Shown piece after piece: positions 26,339-35,312 of a DNA stretch of 64,000 nucleotides. The translations under genes and the position numbers were made by a program. Every line of letters begins with the position of its first letter. The stretch's first letter is position 1. The notes beneath the pieces are model-generated. The model did not search any database. It was not told the DNA's origin and saw only the letters and a list, made by a program, of their open reading frames with translations. This DNA is from an uncultured Lachnospiraceae bacterium (GTDB lineage: Bacteria > Bacillota > Clostridia > Lachnospirales > Lachnospiraceae): assembly GCA_947173945.1 (NCBI GenBank), contig CAMWGV010000009.1, positions 1-64,000 on the forward strand, written 5' to 3'.

Positions 26339-26959
26339 ATGAAGATACTGGGTATAACAGGTGGAGTAGGCTCGGGAAAGAGCAGAATTTTATATAATTT
26401 AAAGGAAGAACATGGTGCATATATTGTGGAAGCAGATAAGCTTGCCCATGAATTAATGGAGCCGGGGATGGATGTATACAATGCAGTTTTAAGTCATTTC
26501 GGAACAGATATCTTATCGAATGAGCCACCATACAGAATTGACAGGGGAACACTTGGAAAAATTGTATTTAACGATAGGAAAAAGCTAAATGAATTGAATG
26601 GAATGACGCACCCTATTGTTTATCAACACATCCTTAAGCTTATTGAAAAAGAAAGGAAATTAAAAAAATATAACCTTTTCGTGATAGAGGCAGCACTTTT
26701 AATTCAGGATGGCTATAAAAGTATATGTGATGAAATATGGTATGTAAAGGTTGACCGGGAGGAACGTATAAAGCGTCTTTATGAACAAAGAGGATATGAC
26801 AGAAAAAAATGCATTGAAATTTTTGATAGTCAGGAGTCAGATGAATACTATGAAAAATATGCAGATTTCACTATAAATAATCAATTAGACTATGAATTTT
26901 CAGCGAAACAGATAAATGTGCAGTTGAATAAATTCATGTCAGATGATATAATATTATAA
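26339..26959 (+). CDS. coaE: Dephospho-CoA kinase
   Basis: A 206-residue kinase that phosphorylates the 3'-hydroxyl of dephospho-CoA, the last step of coenzyme A synthesis. It opens with the P-loop 'GITGGVGSGKS' and has 'ADKLAHELMEPG' (family AD-x-ia-r motif), 'THPIV' and a lid region 'YEQRGYDRKKC'. The ATG at 26339 has GAGGA upstream; an in-frame TTG at 26327 lies within that site. polA-coaE is a common neighbourhood in Clostridia. The usual length is about 200 residues. Confidence 0.95.
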   Translation: MKILGITGGVGSGKSRILYNLKEEHGAYIVEADKLAHELMEPGMDVYNAVLSHFGTDILSNEPPYRIDRGTLGKIVFNDRKKLNELNGMTHPIVYQHILKLIEKERKLKKYNLFVIEAALLIQDGYKSICDEIWYVKVDREERIKRLYEQRGYDRKKCIEIFDSQESDEYYEKYADFTINNQLDYEFSAKQINVQLNKFMSDDIIL

Positions 26960-26981
26960 ATTTGCGTATCGGAGGAAAAAT

Positions 26982-29123
26982 ATGGCTGCAATAACCAAAT
27001 ATCCTGAACCATTGGTTTTTGGACTTGATATTGGTACAAGAAGTATTGTGGGTACCGTAGGATATAAGGAACAGAATAAATTTAATGTTGTTGCCATGGC
27101 TGTAAAGTACCATGATACAAGGTCTATGATAGATGGACAAATACATGATATTGCCAAGGTAAGTGAGGATATTTCATCGGTTAAGGAGGAATTGGAAAAT
27201 CAGCTTAACGGAAGAAAGCTAAAGGATGTATGTATTGCTGCTGCAGGACGTGTACTTAGAACTGCTGTCGGACATGGAGAATACGAATTCAATGAAAATA
27301 CGGTTGTTACCCAGGAGTATATTCATTCAATCGAGCTGATTGGAGTTGAAAATGCCCACAACATTGTTTTGGAAAATTTGTGTGAGGATAAGGAAACAAC
27401 AAAATATTACTGTGTAGGATACACGGTTATAAAATATTATTTAAACAATTATGAAATTCAAAATCTTGAGGGGCATAAGGGTGTAAAGATTGGTGCGGAT
27501 GTACTGGCAACATTTTTGCCGGAGGAGGTTGTAAGCAGTCTTTACTCTGCTGTTCATATGGCAGGACTTGAGGTTACAAATCTTACATTGGAGCCGATAG
27601 CCGCCATTAATCTTGCAATACCGGAAAATTACAGACTTCTTAACATTGCATTGGTAGATGTGGGGGCAGGAACGTCTGATATATGTATTACAAAGGATGG
27701 AAGTATTGTAGGTTATGGAATGATTCCTGCTGCTGGCGATGAGCTTACAGAGGCATTGGTAAAAAAGTATCTGATAGATTTTGATACTGCTGAGATGCTG
27801 AAGACATCAAGTAATAATAAAAAGATTATTACCTATAAGGATATTATGGGAATATCACATAAAGTAAATTCTGCAGAGGTAAATGACACTTTAGATAGTG
27901 TAAAAAAAGATATCACAAACAAAATAGCGGAAAAGATTATATCCCTCAACGGTGGTATTCCTGTAAGTGCAGTATTTGTTGTGGGCGGAGGAGGAAAGCT
28001 TTCGGGCTTTACGGACTATCTTGCTGATAAGCTTGGACTTTCTCATGAAAGAGTGGCAATTAGAGGGCAGGAAGTAATGAATGATGTAAACCTTCTTGTT
28101 GAAAATATGAAAAAGGATGCATTATTTGTCACTCCAATAGGAATATGTTTAAGTTTTTTTGACCAAAAAAATAACTTCATGTTTGTAAATGTAAACGGAA
28201 GCAGGGTTAAGCTTTATAATAATGACAGGCTGACAATATTTGATGCTGCAGTACAGTATGGTTTTCCAAATGATAAGCTTTTTCCAAAGAGAGGTAAGGA
28301 TATAACCTTCAAAATAAATGGGAAAACAAGAATTGTGCGTGGACATGACGGTGAAGCGGCTGTAATTAAGCAAAATGGCAAAATTGTTGGAATGAATGCA
28401 GCAATTGAAGCAAATGATAAAATCGAAATTACGGCTTCCACAGCAGGAGAAGAGGCAAGTATGGAGCTTGGTTCGCTTCCTGAATATAGTGGAACACTTA
28501 AGTTTTTTGTTAATAATGCCACGATTATCTGTCCTAAATTTGCAGTTGTAAATGGCAGACCGGAAACACAGATGTACAAGATACAGGATGGTGATGACAT
28601 TGAAATGCAACACTACTATACGCTTGAGCAGTTGCTTTATTTTATGGATGTCAAACCGGCAGGCAGGATTTTTGTAAATAATAAAGTGGCAGAATTATCT
28701 GAAAAAATATATGAGAATTTTGCTGTAGAGTGGACGGATGATATTATAGAATGGACAAATGATGTAAGTTTTGAGAATTTGCCTAAAAAGGAAGATACAG
28801 AGCTTGTTGAAGAAAGTATAGATTCTGTTGAGGAAAGTGCAGAGTCTGATGAAGAAAGCACAGAGATTGCTGAGGAAAGTACGGAGCCAGAAAAACAAAG
28901 TATAAAGGAACCGTCTGCCATTGATTTACATATACTTGTCAACAGTGTTCCGGTTACCCTTAAGGGAAAAATGAACTACATTTTTGTAGATATATTTGAT
29001 TTTTATGATTTTGACCGTTCAAAGGTTATGGGAAGCAAGCTGATAACTACTGTTAATGGTCATCGTACTGAGTATATGGATCCGATTTACGAGGGTGCAG
29101 TTGTGGAAATTTATTGGGAGTAA
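26982..29123 (+). CDS. FtsA-like (SHS2/ASKHA) protein with long C-terminal extension
   Basis: A 713-residue protein. The first ~380 residues form an actin-like FtsA/PilM ATPase fold: 'FGLDIGTRSIVGTVGY' (phosphate 1), 'IALVDVGAGTSDICI' (phosphate 2) and 'AVFVVGGGGKLSGF' (adenosine). The rest (~390-713) contains what look like several small beta-grasp-type units ('FVNVNGSRVKLY', 'FFVNNATIICP', 'HILVNSVPVTLKG'), broken by an acidic run of four 7-residue repeats (EESxxxx) at 28809-28892. The extended form is seen in Clostridia beside coaE. It may act in division or envelope assembly, but lacks an obvious C-terminal FtsA membrane helix. GGAGGAAA precedes the ATG. Function is uncertain. Confidence 0.8.
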   Translation: MAAITKYPEPLVFGLDIGTRSIVGTVGYKEQNKFNVVAMAVKYHDTRSMIDGQIHDIAKVSEDISSVKEELENQLNGRKLKDVCIAAAGRVLRTAVGHGEYEFNENTVVTQEYIHSIELIGVENAHNIVLENLCEDKETTKYYCVGYTVIKYYLNNYEIQNLEGHKGVKIGADVLATFLPEEVVSSLYSAVHMAGLEVTNLTLEPIAAINLAIPENYRLLNIALVDVGAGTSDICITKDGSIVGYGMIPAAGDELTEALVKKYLIDFDTAEMLKTSSNNKKIITYKDIMGISHKVNSAEVNDTLDSVKKDITNKIAEKIISLNGGIPVSAVFVVGGGGKLSGFTDYLADKLGLSHERVAIRGQEVMNDVNLLVENMKKDALFVTPIGICLSFFDQKNNFMFVNVNGSRVKLYNNDRLTIFDAAVQYGFPNDKLFPKRGKDITFKINGKTRIVRGHDGEAAVIKQNGKIVGMNAAIEANDKIEITASTAGEEASMELGSLPEYSGTLKFFVNNATIICPKFAVVNGRPETQMYKIQDGDDIEMQHYYTLEQLLYFMDVKPAGRIFVNNKVAELSEKIYENFAVEWTDDIIEWTNDVSFENLPKKEDTELVEESIDSVEESAESDEESTEIAEESTEPEKQSIKEPSAIDLHILVNSVPVTLKGKMNYIFVDIFDFYDFDRSKVMGSKLITTVNGHRTEYMDPIYEGAVVEIYWE
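28809..28892 (+). repeat. Four tandem 21-nt repeats coding EESxxxx
   Basis: In-frame units at 28809-28829 (EESIDSV), 28830-28850 (EESAESD), 28851-28871 (EESTEIA) and 28872-28892 (EESTEPE), with a degraded fifth (KQSIKEP). The repeats lie within the acidic linker of the FtsA-like protein. Length variation here would leave the frame intact. Confidence 0.85.
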
Positions 29124-29129
29124 TAATAT

Positions 29130-30830
29130 ATGAGCAAATTTGATTTATCAAATTTTATAAAGGATCGTCATCTGTATCATAGGCTGATTTATGTTCTTAT
29201 GTTTTTATTTGCTGTGTTATACAGAGTTACAAAGGTATACACAAATACTGTATTTACAATTGTATTTTGTATTGTAATTTTGGCATTTGCTGTTGCTGAT
29301 GAAAAAATAAAAGGGCTTGATGATGAAAAATCAAAAAAAGTAATACTTATTGTAAGATGGGTGCAGATATTTGCATTTGCTGCCATTGAAATTTTTGTTC
29401 CAAAAAATATTATGCTCTTTACAACAATTACGTTTTTTTCAACAATTCTCTGTGTACAGGGAATTATTCAGGATGCGGAATATGATACATATGTTTTATT
29501 TGTCAGAAAGCTTCTTTCTGTCTTTCCATATGTTATAGTTGCTATATTTATATCAAAGAACATGCATGATATGGAAATGGTATATTATGTGATGTTCAAG
29601 TTGACTGCCGTACTGTCTTGTTTTTATGTGGTTGATATGTATACCGATTTATATAAGAGATACAAAGAAAAAAACAGTAAGTTAATGGTTGAAAATTCAC
29701 ATTTTGAGGATGTCAATGCAAAGCTAATGGAGTATCAGGATAAAATTCAGCTTGTAAATGAACAAATCAATTTCCAAAAAATTGAGCTTACAAGGTCTTA
29801 CAAGGATTTAGAAGAAGCAAACATTGAAATAGAATCACAAACAGAAGTTATGAAGTACATGGCATCTACGTTTGATGTTTTAAAATGTATGAGTGTCATT
29901 GTGGATGCTATCAATGAAGTAAAAAAGCCAAAACTTTGTGTCATGTATGTGGATAAGAATGTATATATGAACCAGGAGCCGAGCTGTATTGTAAAATCAA
30001 ATTATACGGAAATGCAACAACGGTTAAAAAAAGATGTTGATAATATTTTTCATGATGTGAAAAATGGGGTATATAAGACAAATTTATTTTATGGTCAGGA
30101 CGTAAAACAATTTAACTTTGTAGGTGACACAAATCTAAGCACTTTGGCGGTGTTACCAATGATAAATGATAATGAGGTTTACGGAATGATGATAGTAGGC
30201 AGTAACCAGCCCGATTTCTTCGAAAAGGGACTTACTTATTATGAAACATGTATTGTACAGTTTAATGTTTCAATAAAGAGTGCATTATTATATTTGAAGA
30301 CTGAGGATATGGCAAGGAAAGATGGTCTTACAGGTATATATAACAGGGTATATTTTAAGGAGTTATTTGAGAATGCGAAGGAGACTGTTGAGAAATCAAA
30401 GGAACCTTTGGCTGTAGCCCTTTTTGACATAGACAAATTTAAGCTTGTAAATGATACTTATGGACATATTGCAGGAGATAATGTTATAAAGATGGTTGCA
30501 TCAGTCGATGATAAATATGCCAGAAAGTATGATGGTTTCGCATGTCGGTATGGAGGAGAAGAATTTTTGCTTGTTCTTCCGGGGAAGGACGAGAAAGAGG
30601 TAATGAATATATTAGAAACCATGCATGAAGAGATTAAGAACACTGTAGTAAACTATGATGGCAGTGACATATCGGTAAATGTATGTATTGGACTTTCGGT
30701 ATATCCTACCATATGCAAGGACGCAAATATGCTTGTGAGCAGGGCAGATAAGGCTATGTATTATGGAAAGAAAAATGGACGTGGAAGGCTTGTCGTTGAC
30801 AGCCCGGAGCTTGATAAATTGTTGGATTAA
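29130..30830 (+). CDS. Membrane diguanylate cyclase (GGDEF) with GAF-like sensor
   Basis: A 566-residue protein. About five or six membrane helices occupy residues 15-180, then a coiled coil (~185-245), a GAF-like domain (~250-390) and a GGDEF domain (~400-560). The active loop is GGEEF (475-479), preceded by 'DGLTGIYNRVYF' and 'ALFDIDKFKLVNDTYGH', so c-di-GMP synthesis is expected. An RxxD (465-468) lies near the inhibitory I-site place but one residue further from GGEEF than usual, so product inhibition is uncertain. It follows the FtsA-like gene after six bases with GGGAG overlapping that gene's end, suggesting co-expression. Confidence 0.93.
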   Translation: MSKFDLSNFIKDRHLYHRLIYVLMFLFAVLYRVTKVYTNTVFTIVFCIVILAFAVADEKIKGLDDEKSKKVILIVRWVQIFAFAAIEIFVPKNIMLFTTITFFSTILCVQGIIQDAEYDTYVLFVRKLLSVFPYVIVAIFISKNMHDMEMVYYVMFKLTAVLSCFYVVDMYTDLYKRYKEKNSKLMVENSHFEDVNAKLMEYQDKIQLVNEQINFQKIELTRSYKDLEEANIEIESQTEVMKYMASTFDVLKCMSVIVDAINEVKKPKLCVMYVDKNVYMNQEPSCIVKSNYTEMQQRLKKDVDNIFHDVKNGVYKTNLFYGQDVKQFNFVGDTNLSTLAVLPMINDNEVYGMMIVGSNQPDFFEKGLTYYETCIVQFNVSIKSALLYLKTEDMARKDGLTGIYNRVYFKELFENAKETVEKSKEPLAVALFDIDKFKLVNDTYGHIAGDNVIKMVASVDDKYARKYDGFACRYGGEEFLLVLPGKDEKEVMNILETMHEEIKNTVVNYDGSDISVNVCIGLSVYPTICKDANMLVSRADKAMYYGKKNGRGRLVVDSPELDKLLD

Positions 30831-30890
30831 CTGTATTGTGAACAAAGAAGTTTTCTGTTAACAAAAAGGAAATTTTTAACTAATTTTTTA

Positions 30891-30919
30891 TTGTATACAA
30901 TATGTTTTTTTATTATAAT
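30891..30919 (+). promoter_or_regulatory. Promoter of pta-ackA
   Basis: TTGTAT (30891-30896) and a perfect TATAAT (30914-30919) are 17 bases apart, 32 bases before the GTG start of pta. The surroundings are AT rich. Confidence 0.7.
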
Positions 30920-30950
30920 AAAAATAATTAAGTCAAGAGGAGAAAAAGCA

Positions 30951-31955
30951 GTGGGATTTATTGATGATATAAAATCAAGAGCAAAATCAAAAAAGAAAAC
31001 AATCGTGCTTCCGGAGACTGCTGATTTACGAACACTTGAGGCAGCCCATAAGATTTTAAAGGAGGACATTGCTGACATCATTCTGATTGGTGAGAAGGCA
31101 AGTATTATAAAAAAGGCAGGCGATGGGTTAGATTTAACGAAGGCAAAGTTTGTTGACCCTTATGATTGTGACAAGCTAAATGATTATATTGCTTTGTTTG
31201 TTGAGCTTAGAAAATCAAAGGGAGTTACACCTGAACAGGCGAAGGAGCTTTTGCTTACAAATGTACTTTATTTTGGATGTATCATGGTTAAAGCAGGTGA
31301 TGCTGACGGAATGGTTGCAGGTGCGGTGAATTCATCTGCAAATGTTTTAAGAGCTGCTCTTCAGGTGCTTAAAACTGCACCGGGAACTAAGCTTGTTTCT
31401 GCATTTTTCCTTGTTGTAGTTCCAAATTGTGATATGGGAGCCAACGGAACATTTATATTTTCTGATGCAGGGCTTAATCAAAGTCCAAATTCTCAGGAGC
31501 TTGCTGCCATTGCAGAGAGCTCTGCAAAGTCGTTTAGCCTTTTGGTAGGTGAGGAGCCTGTTGTTGCTATGCTTTCACATTCAACCAAGGGCAGTGCAAA
31601 GCATCCAGAGGTGGACAAGGTTATAGAGGCATGCAAGATAGTTAATGCTGAAAATCCTGATTTGAAATGTGATGGTGAGCTCCAGTCGGACGCTGCTATT
31701 GTTCCGTCAGTAGCCTTATCAAAAGCACCGGGAAGTAAGGTGGCTGGTAAGGCGAATGTACTTATTTTTCCAGATCTTGACGCAGGTAATATCGGATATA
31801 AGCTTGTTCAGAGACTGGCTAAGGCAGATGCCTATGGTCCTATTACACAGGGGATTGCTAAGCCTGTAAATGATTTGTCCAGAGGATGTTCTGCGGATGA
31901 TATTGTAGGTGTTGTAGCGATAACTGCTGTTCAGGCTCAGGCACTTGATATGTAA
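30951..31955 (+). CDS. pta: Phosphate acetyltransferase
   Basis: A 334-residue enzyme converting acetyl-CoA and phosphate to acetyl phosphate. The family pattern is clear: 'TIVLPETADLRTLEAA' at the start, 'ADGMVAGAVNSSANVLRAAL' and 'LIFPDLDAGNIGYKLVQRL' near the end. The start is taken as GTG at 30951, with GAGGAG eight bases upstream. An upstream in-frame ATG at 30891 lies in the promoter and would add an odd hydrophobic leader. ackA follows after 26 bases, so the pair makes ATP from acetyl-CoA with acetate as product. Confidence 0.96.
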   Translation: MGFIDDIKSRAKSKKKTIVLPETADLRTLEAAHKILKEDIADIILIGEKASIIKKAGDGLDLTKAKFVDPYDCDKLNDYIALFVELRKSKGVTPEQAKELLLTNVLYFGCIMVKAGDADGMVAGAVNSSANVLRAALQVLKTAPGTKLVSAFFLVVVPNCDMGANGTFIFSDAGLNQSPNSQELAAIAESSAKSFSLLVGEEPVVAMLSHSTKGSAKHPEVDKVIEACKIVNAENPDLKCDGELQSDAAIVPSVALSKAPGSKVAGKANVLIFPDLDAGNIGYKLVQRLAKADAYGPITQGIAKPVNDLSRGCSADDIVGVVAITAVQAQALDM

Positions 31956-31981
31956 AGAAAACAATATTAGGAGTGTAATAT

Positions 31982-33169
31982 ATGAAAGTATTAGTTATAA
32001 ATTGTGGTAGTTCCTCACTGAAGTATCAGCTTATTGATTCTGACAGTGAAAAGGTTCTTGCAAAGGGAATATGTGAAAGGATTAAACTGGATGGTACGCT
32101 TACGCACCAGACAGTAGGAAAGGACAAGCTTGAGATATCTGCTGATATGCCGGATCACAGTGCGGCTGTAAAGCTTGTTCTTGATAAGCTTACAGATAAG
32201 GAGCAGGGGGCAATCTCATCGCTTGATGAGATAAATGCAATTGGACACAGGGTTGTACACGGTGGAGAAAGGTTTGCAAAGTCAGCTCTTATCGATGAGG
32301 ACGTACTTTCTGCAATCGAGGAGTGCAATGATCTTGCACCACTTCATAATCCTGCAAATCTAATTGGAATAAAGGCATGTATGGAGCTTATGCCGGGAGT
32401 TCCTCAGGTTGCAGTTTTTGATACTGCCTTTCACCAGACAATGCCAAGCAACGCATATATTTATGGAATACCATATGAATATTATGAAAAGTATAAGGTG
32501 AGAAGATACGGATTTCATGGTACAAGTCATGGCTTCGTTTCAAAAAGAACCGCTGAGCTTCTTGGAAAGAAGTTGGAGGATACAAAAATTATAGTGTGCC
32601 ATCTTGGCGGTGGCTCCAGTATCTGTGCAGTGAAAGGTGGTAAGTCGATAGATACAACTATGGGACTGACACCTCTTGAGGGTATACCTATGGGAACAAG
32701 AAGCGGAACGATAGATCCTGCCATTGTTGAGTTTATTGCACAGAAGGAAAATAAGACGATAAGTGAAGTGATAGATATACTGAACAAGCAGTCAGGCGTG
32801 TATGGTATTTCAGGTGTATCAAGTGATTTCAGAGATTTGAATAAAGGTATTGCAGATGGTAACGAACGCTGTGATATTGCAATGAAAGTATTTTGCTATC
32901 AGGTGTCAAAGGTCATTGGAGCCTATGTTGCTGCTATGGACGGGGTAGATGCTATTGTGTTTACTGCAGGGGTTGGTGAAAATGATCCGCTTGTAAGAAA
33001 GCTTTCATGCAGCACCCTCACATATCTTGGTATTTCAATTGATGACGAAGCAAACAAGGTACGGGGAGAGGAACTGAAAATTTCAACAGATGATTCAAGG
33101 GTGTCGGTATATGTGGTGCCAACCAATGAGGAGCTTGCCATAGCAAGGGAAACCGTAGCGCTGATTTAA
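31982..33169 (+). CDS. ackA: Acetate kinase
   Basis: A 395-residue kinase of the ASKHA fold that turns acetyl phosphate and ADP into acetate and ATP. Motifs: 'VLVINCGSSSLKYQL' (phosphate 1), 'GHRVVHGGE', 'LAPLHNPANL', 'RYGFHGTSHGFV' with the catalytic His, 'CHLGGGSS' (phosphate 2) and 'FTAGVGEND' (adenosine). Length is normal (~400). It forms an operon with pta and is followed by a separate promoter for rpmF. Confidence 0.97.
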   Translation: MKVLVINCGSSSLKYQLIDSDSEKVLAKGICERIKLDGTLTHQTVGKDKLEISADMPDHSAAVKLVLDKLTDKEQGAISSLDEINAIGHRVVHGGERFAKSALIDEDVLSAIEECNDLAPLHNPANLIGIKACMELMPGVPQVAVFDTAFHQTMPSNAYIYGIPYEYYEKYKVRRYGFHGTSHGFVSKRTAELLGKKLEDTKIIVCHLGGGSSICAVKGGKSIDTTMGLTPLEGIPMGTRSGTIDPAIVEFIAQKENKTISEVIDILNKQSGVYGISGVSSDFRDLNKGIADGNERCDIAMKVFCYQVSKVIGAYVAAMDGVDAIVFTAGVGENDPLVRKLSCSTLTYLGISIDDEANKVRGEELKISTDDSRVSVYVVPTNEELAIARETVALI

Positions 33170-33217
33170 TATAAGCAGAAACAAACAGTATTTTCATCTA
33201 TATTTGTAAATTTATTG

Positions 33218-33246
33218 TTGACAATATATAACATAATTTGTATAAT
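33218..33246 (+). promoter_or_regulatory. Consensus promoter of rpmF
   Basis: TTGACA (33218-33223) and TATAAT (33241-33246) with a 17-base spacer form a perfect consensus sigma-A promoter. The rpmF ATG lies 55 bases downstream with AAGGAGGTG before it. A yceD (DUF177) gene, which commonly sits here, is missing. Confidence 0.88.
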
Positions 33247-33300
33247 AGCAAAAGTGTGATTATTTACGCCAAGGTGAAAAGATAAGGAGGTGTAACCCAG

Positions 33301-33480
33301 ATGTCAATTTGTCCAAAAAATAAGAGCTCAAAGGCTAGAAGAGATAAGAGAAGAGCTAACTGGAAGATGTCTGTTCCAGGATTAGTAAAATGTAGTAAAT
33401 GCGGTCAGCTTATGATGCCTCATAGAGTATGTAAGGCCTGTGGTTCTTACAACAAGAAGGAAATTATAAGTGCTGAGTAA
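33301..33480 (+). CDS. rpmF: 50S ribosomal protein L32
   Basis: A 59-residue basic protein: MSICPKNKSSKARRDKRRAN at the N-terminus, and a zinc ribbon with two Cys pairs (CSKCGQL and CKACGSY), the C+ form of L32. AAGGAGGTG lies eleven bases upstream. It has its own consensus promoter and its own terminator, so it is probably transcribed mostly alone. The usual L32 in Clostridia is 57-60 residues. Confidence 0.97.
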   Translation: MSICPKNKSSKARRDKRRANWKMSVPGLVKCSKCGQLMMPHRVCKACGSYNKKEIISAE

Positions 33481-33494
33481 TATCGGTATATATG

Positions 33495-33533
33495 AAAAGG
33501 AAGTCATGATTATGTTCATGGCTTCTTTTTATT
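33495..33533 (+). terminator. Intrinsic terminator after rpmF
   Basis: AAAAGGAAGTCATGA (33495-33509) pairs with TCATGGCTTCTTTTT (33516-33530) with two G-U pairs, around a six-base loop, and is followed by more T/A. The plsX promoter starts directly after it. Confidence 0.85.
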
Positions 33534-33561
33534 TGACTAAATCCATTGAAAAAGCTATAAT
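33533..33561 (+). promoter_or_regulatory. Promoter of plsX-rnc-smc
   Basis: TTGACT (33533-33538) and TATAAT (33556-33561), 17 bases apart, lie immediately downstream of the rpmF terminator and 37 bases before plsX. Confidence 0.85.
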
Positions 33562-33597
33562 GTTTAATTAGTATGCATAAAGGAAGGTATGGGATTT

Positions 33598-34602
33598 ATG
33601 GAAAAAATAACAATTGCAATAGATACTTTAGGAGGAGATAACGGTGCCGAATTTATGGTAAAGGGAATTGGTGCTGCCATGAAGGATTTTGATGATGTAA
33701 GCTTTATTGTTGTGGGTAAAGAGGATGAGCTGAAAAAATATATGTCAGAGGAAAATTTGGATATGAGCAGAATTGAGATAATCAATGCAACAGAGGTTAT
33801 ATCATGTCATGAAGCACCTGTGGAGGCAATACGGAAAAAGAAGGATTCATCCCTTGTTCTTGCACTGAATGCTGTAAAGTCCGGTAAGGCTGCCGCGTGT
33901 ATATCCGCAGGAAGCTCGGGAGCAATTCTTGCAGGGGGACAGTTTATTGTAGGAAGGGCAAAGGGAGTTAAACGAACACCTCTTGCACCTCTGATTCCGA
34001 CAAAGAAAGAACCATCACTCCTGATTGACTGTGGAGCAAATGTGGATGCAAAACCGGAAAATCTTATTCAGTTTGCGAAAATGGGCTCCATATATATGGA
34101 GAATATAGTCGGAGTTAAAAATCCCAGAGTTGCAATTGTTAACATAGGAGCAGAGGACGAAAAGGGAAATGCACTTGTAAAGGATACAATTCCACTGTTA
34201 AGAGAATGTAAGGATATAAATTTTATAGGAAGCATTGAGTCCAGGGAAATACCATATGGTGCTGCTGATGTAATAGTATGTGAAGCATTTGTGGGTAATG
34301 TAATATTGAAGCTTTATGAGGGACTTTCGTCAATGCTTATGTCTGAGCTTAAGGGAATATTCAAGTCAAGTCCGGCGACAAAATTTGGTGCTGCATTTAT
34401 TATTAAACCACTTAAAAAACTGCTTGGAAGATTCAAGGCAGATGACAAAGGGGGAGCACCTTTGCTGGGTCTGAAAGGACTTGTTGTTAAAATTCATGGA
34501 AATTCAAAGGTGAATGAGGTCTCAAGTGCGATTGCCCAGTGCAGGTCTTTTATTAAAAAAGATGTAACCGGAAAAATTGTAAACGCTTTTGAGGAGGCGT
34601 AG
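33598..34602 (+). CDS. plsX: Phosphate acyltransferase PlsX
   Basis: A 334-residue enzyme making acyl phosphate from acyl-ACP, the first step of phospholipid synthesis in many Gram-positive bacteria. It starts 'KITIAIDTLGGDNGAEF' (family: IAvDaMGGD) and has 'AAACISAGSSGAILAGG', 'LIDCGANVDAKPENL' and 'VCEAFVGNVILKLYEG'. The ATG at 33598 is ten bases from AGGAAGG, while the ATG at 33589 is nearly adjacent to it, so 33598 is preferred. rnc follows after three bases. The acpP gene that commonly separates plsX and rnc is not present here. Confidence 0.95.
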   Translation: MEKITIAIDTLGGDNGAEFMVKGIGAAMKDFDDVSFIVVGKEDELKKYMSEENLDMSRIEIINATEVISCHEAPVEAIRKKKDSSLVLALNAVKSGKAAACISAGSSGAILAGGQFIVGRAKGVKRTPLAPLIPTKKEPSLLIDCGANVDAKPENLIQFAKMGSIYMENIVGVKNPRVAIVNIGAEDEKGNALVKDTIPLLRECKDINFIGSIESREIPYGAADVIVCEAFVGNVILKLYEGLSSMLMSELKGIFKSSPATKFGAAFIIKPLKKLLGRFKADDKGGAPLLGLKGLVVKIHGNSKVNEVSSAIAQCRSFIKKDVTGKIVNAFEEA

Positions 34603-34605
34603 TGA

Positions 34606-35289
34606 ATGGAAAATGAAAAATATAAAAAGCTGGAAGCTGTGATCGGATATAAATTTAAGGATAAAGGACTTTTGGATATTGCTTTTACCCACAAGTCATA
34701 TATAAATGAAACAATATGCAAGCGTGGAGAGTCATACGAACGGTTTGAGTTTTTGGGAGATGCTATATTGGAGTTTCTTGTAAGTGACTTTTTGTTCAGG
34801 GAATATCCGGATAAAACAGAAGGAGAGCTGACAAAATTCAGGGCAAGTCTTGTATGTGAATTTACATTATGTAAACTTGCAAGGCAGCTTTCTCTTGGTG
34901 ATTACGGATATTTTAGCAAAGGTGAAAGGCTCACGGGGGGAAGAGACCGGGATTCCATATTATGTGATATGTTTGAGTCTGTATTGGGGGCTCTTTTTCT
35001 CGACGGAGGTTTGGAGCCGGCTAAGGCTTTTGTGTACAAATTCCTTTTGAATGACATAGAACACAAGCAGCTTTTTTCAGATTCCAAGACAAAGCTTCAG
35101 GAGTATGCACAAAAAAATGGTGTTACATTAAGATATGAGACATTGAATGAGGATGGTCCGGAGCATAATAAACAATTTGCTGTTCAGGTATATATTGGTG
35201 ATAAGGCATTTTCAAAGGGAATAGGTCATTCAAGAAAAGCCGCTGAGCAGCAGGCAGCATACGAAAGCTTAAAGCAACTGTTAAAATAG
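34606..35289 (+). CDS. rnc: Ribonuclease III
   Basis: A 227-residue double-strand RNase that processes ribosomal RNA precursors. The catalytic signature ERFEFLGDAILEF is at residues ~41-53, and the second acidic site is in 'DMFESVLGALFLDGG'. The C-terminal dsRNA-binding domain (~155-227) reads 'SKTKLQEYAQKNG ... KGIGHSRKAAEQQAA'. It starts three bases after plsX with GAGGAGG in the plsX end as ribosome site, then leads into smc; rnc-smc-ftsY is a conserved Gram-positive order. Confidence 0.97.
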   Translation: MENEKYKKLEAVIGYKFKDKGLLDIAFTHKSYINETICKRGESYERFEFLGDAILEFLVSDFLFREYPDKTEGELTKFRASLVCEFTLCKLARQLSLGDYGYFSKGERLTGGRDRDSILCDMFESVLGALFLDGGLEPAKAFVYKFLLNDIEHKQLFSDSKTKLQEYAQKNGVTLRYETLNEDGPEHNKQFAVQVYIGDKAFSKGIGHSRKAAEQQAAYESLKQLLK

Positions 35290-35312
35290 ATTAGATTGGT
35301 CAGGTATTTACA

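Noticed and set aside
28809..28892. Repeat array considered as CRISPR
   Set aside because: The units are contiguous 21-nt coding repeats without spacers, inside an open frame.
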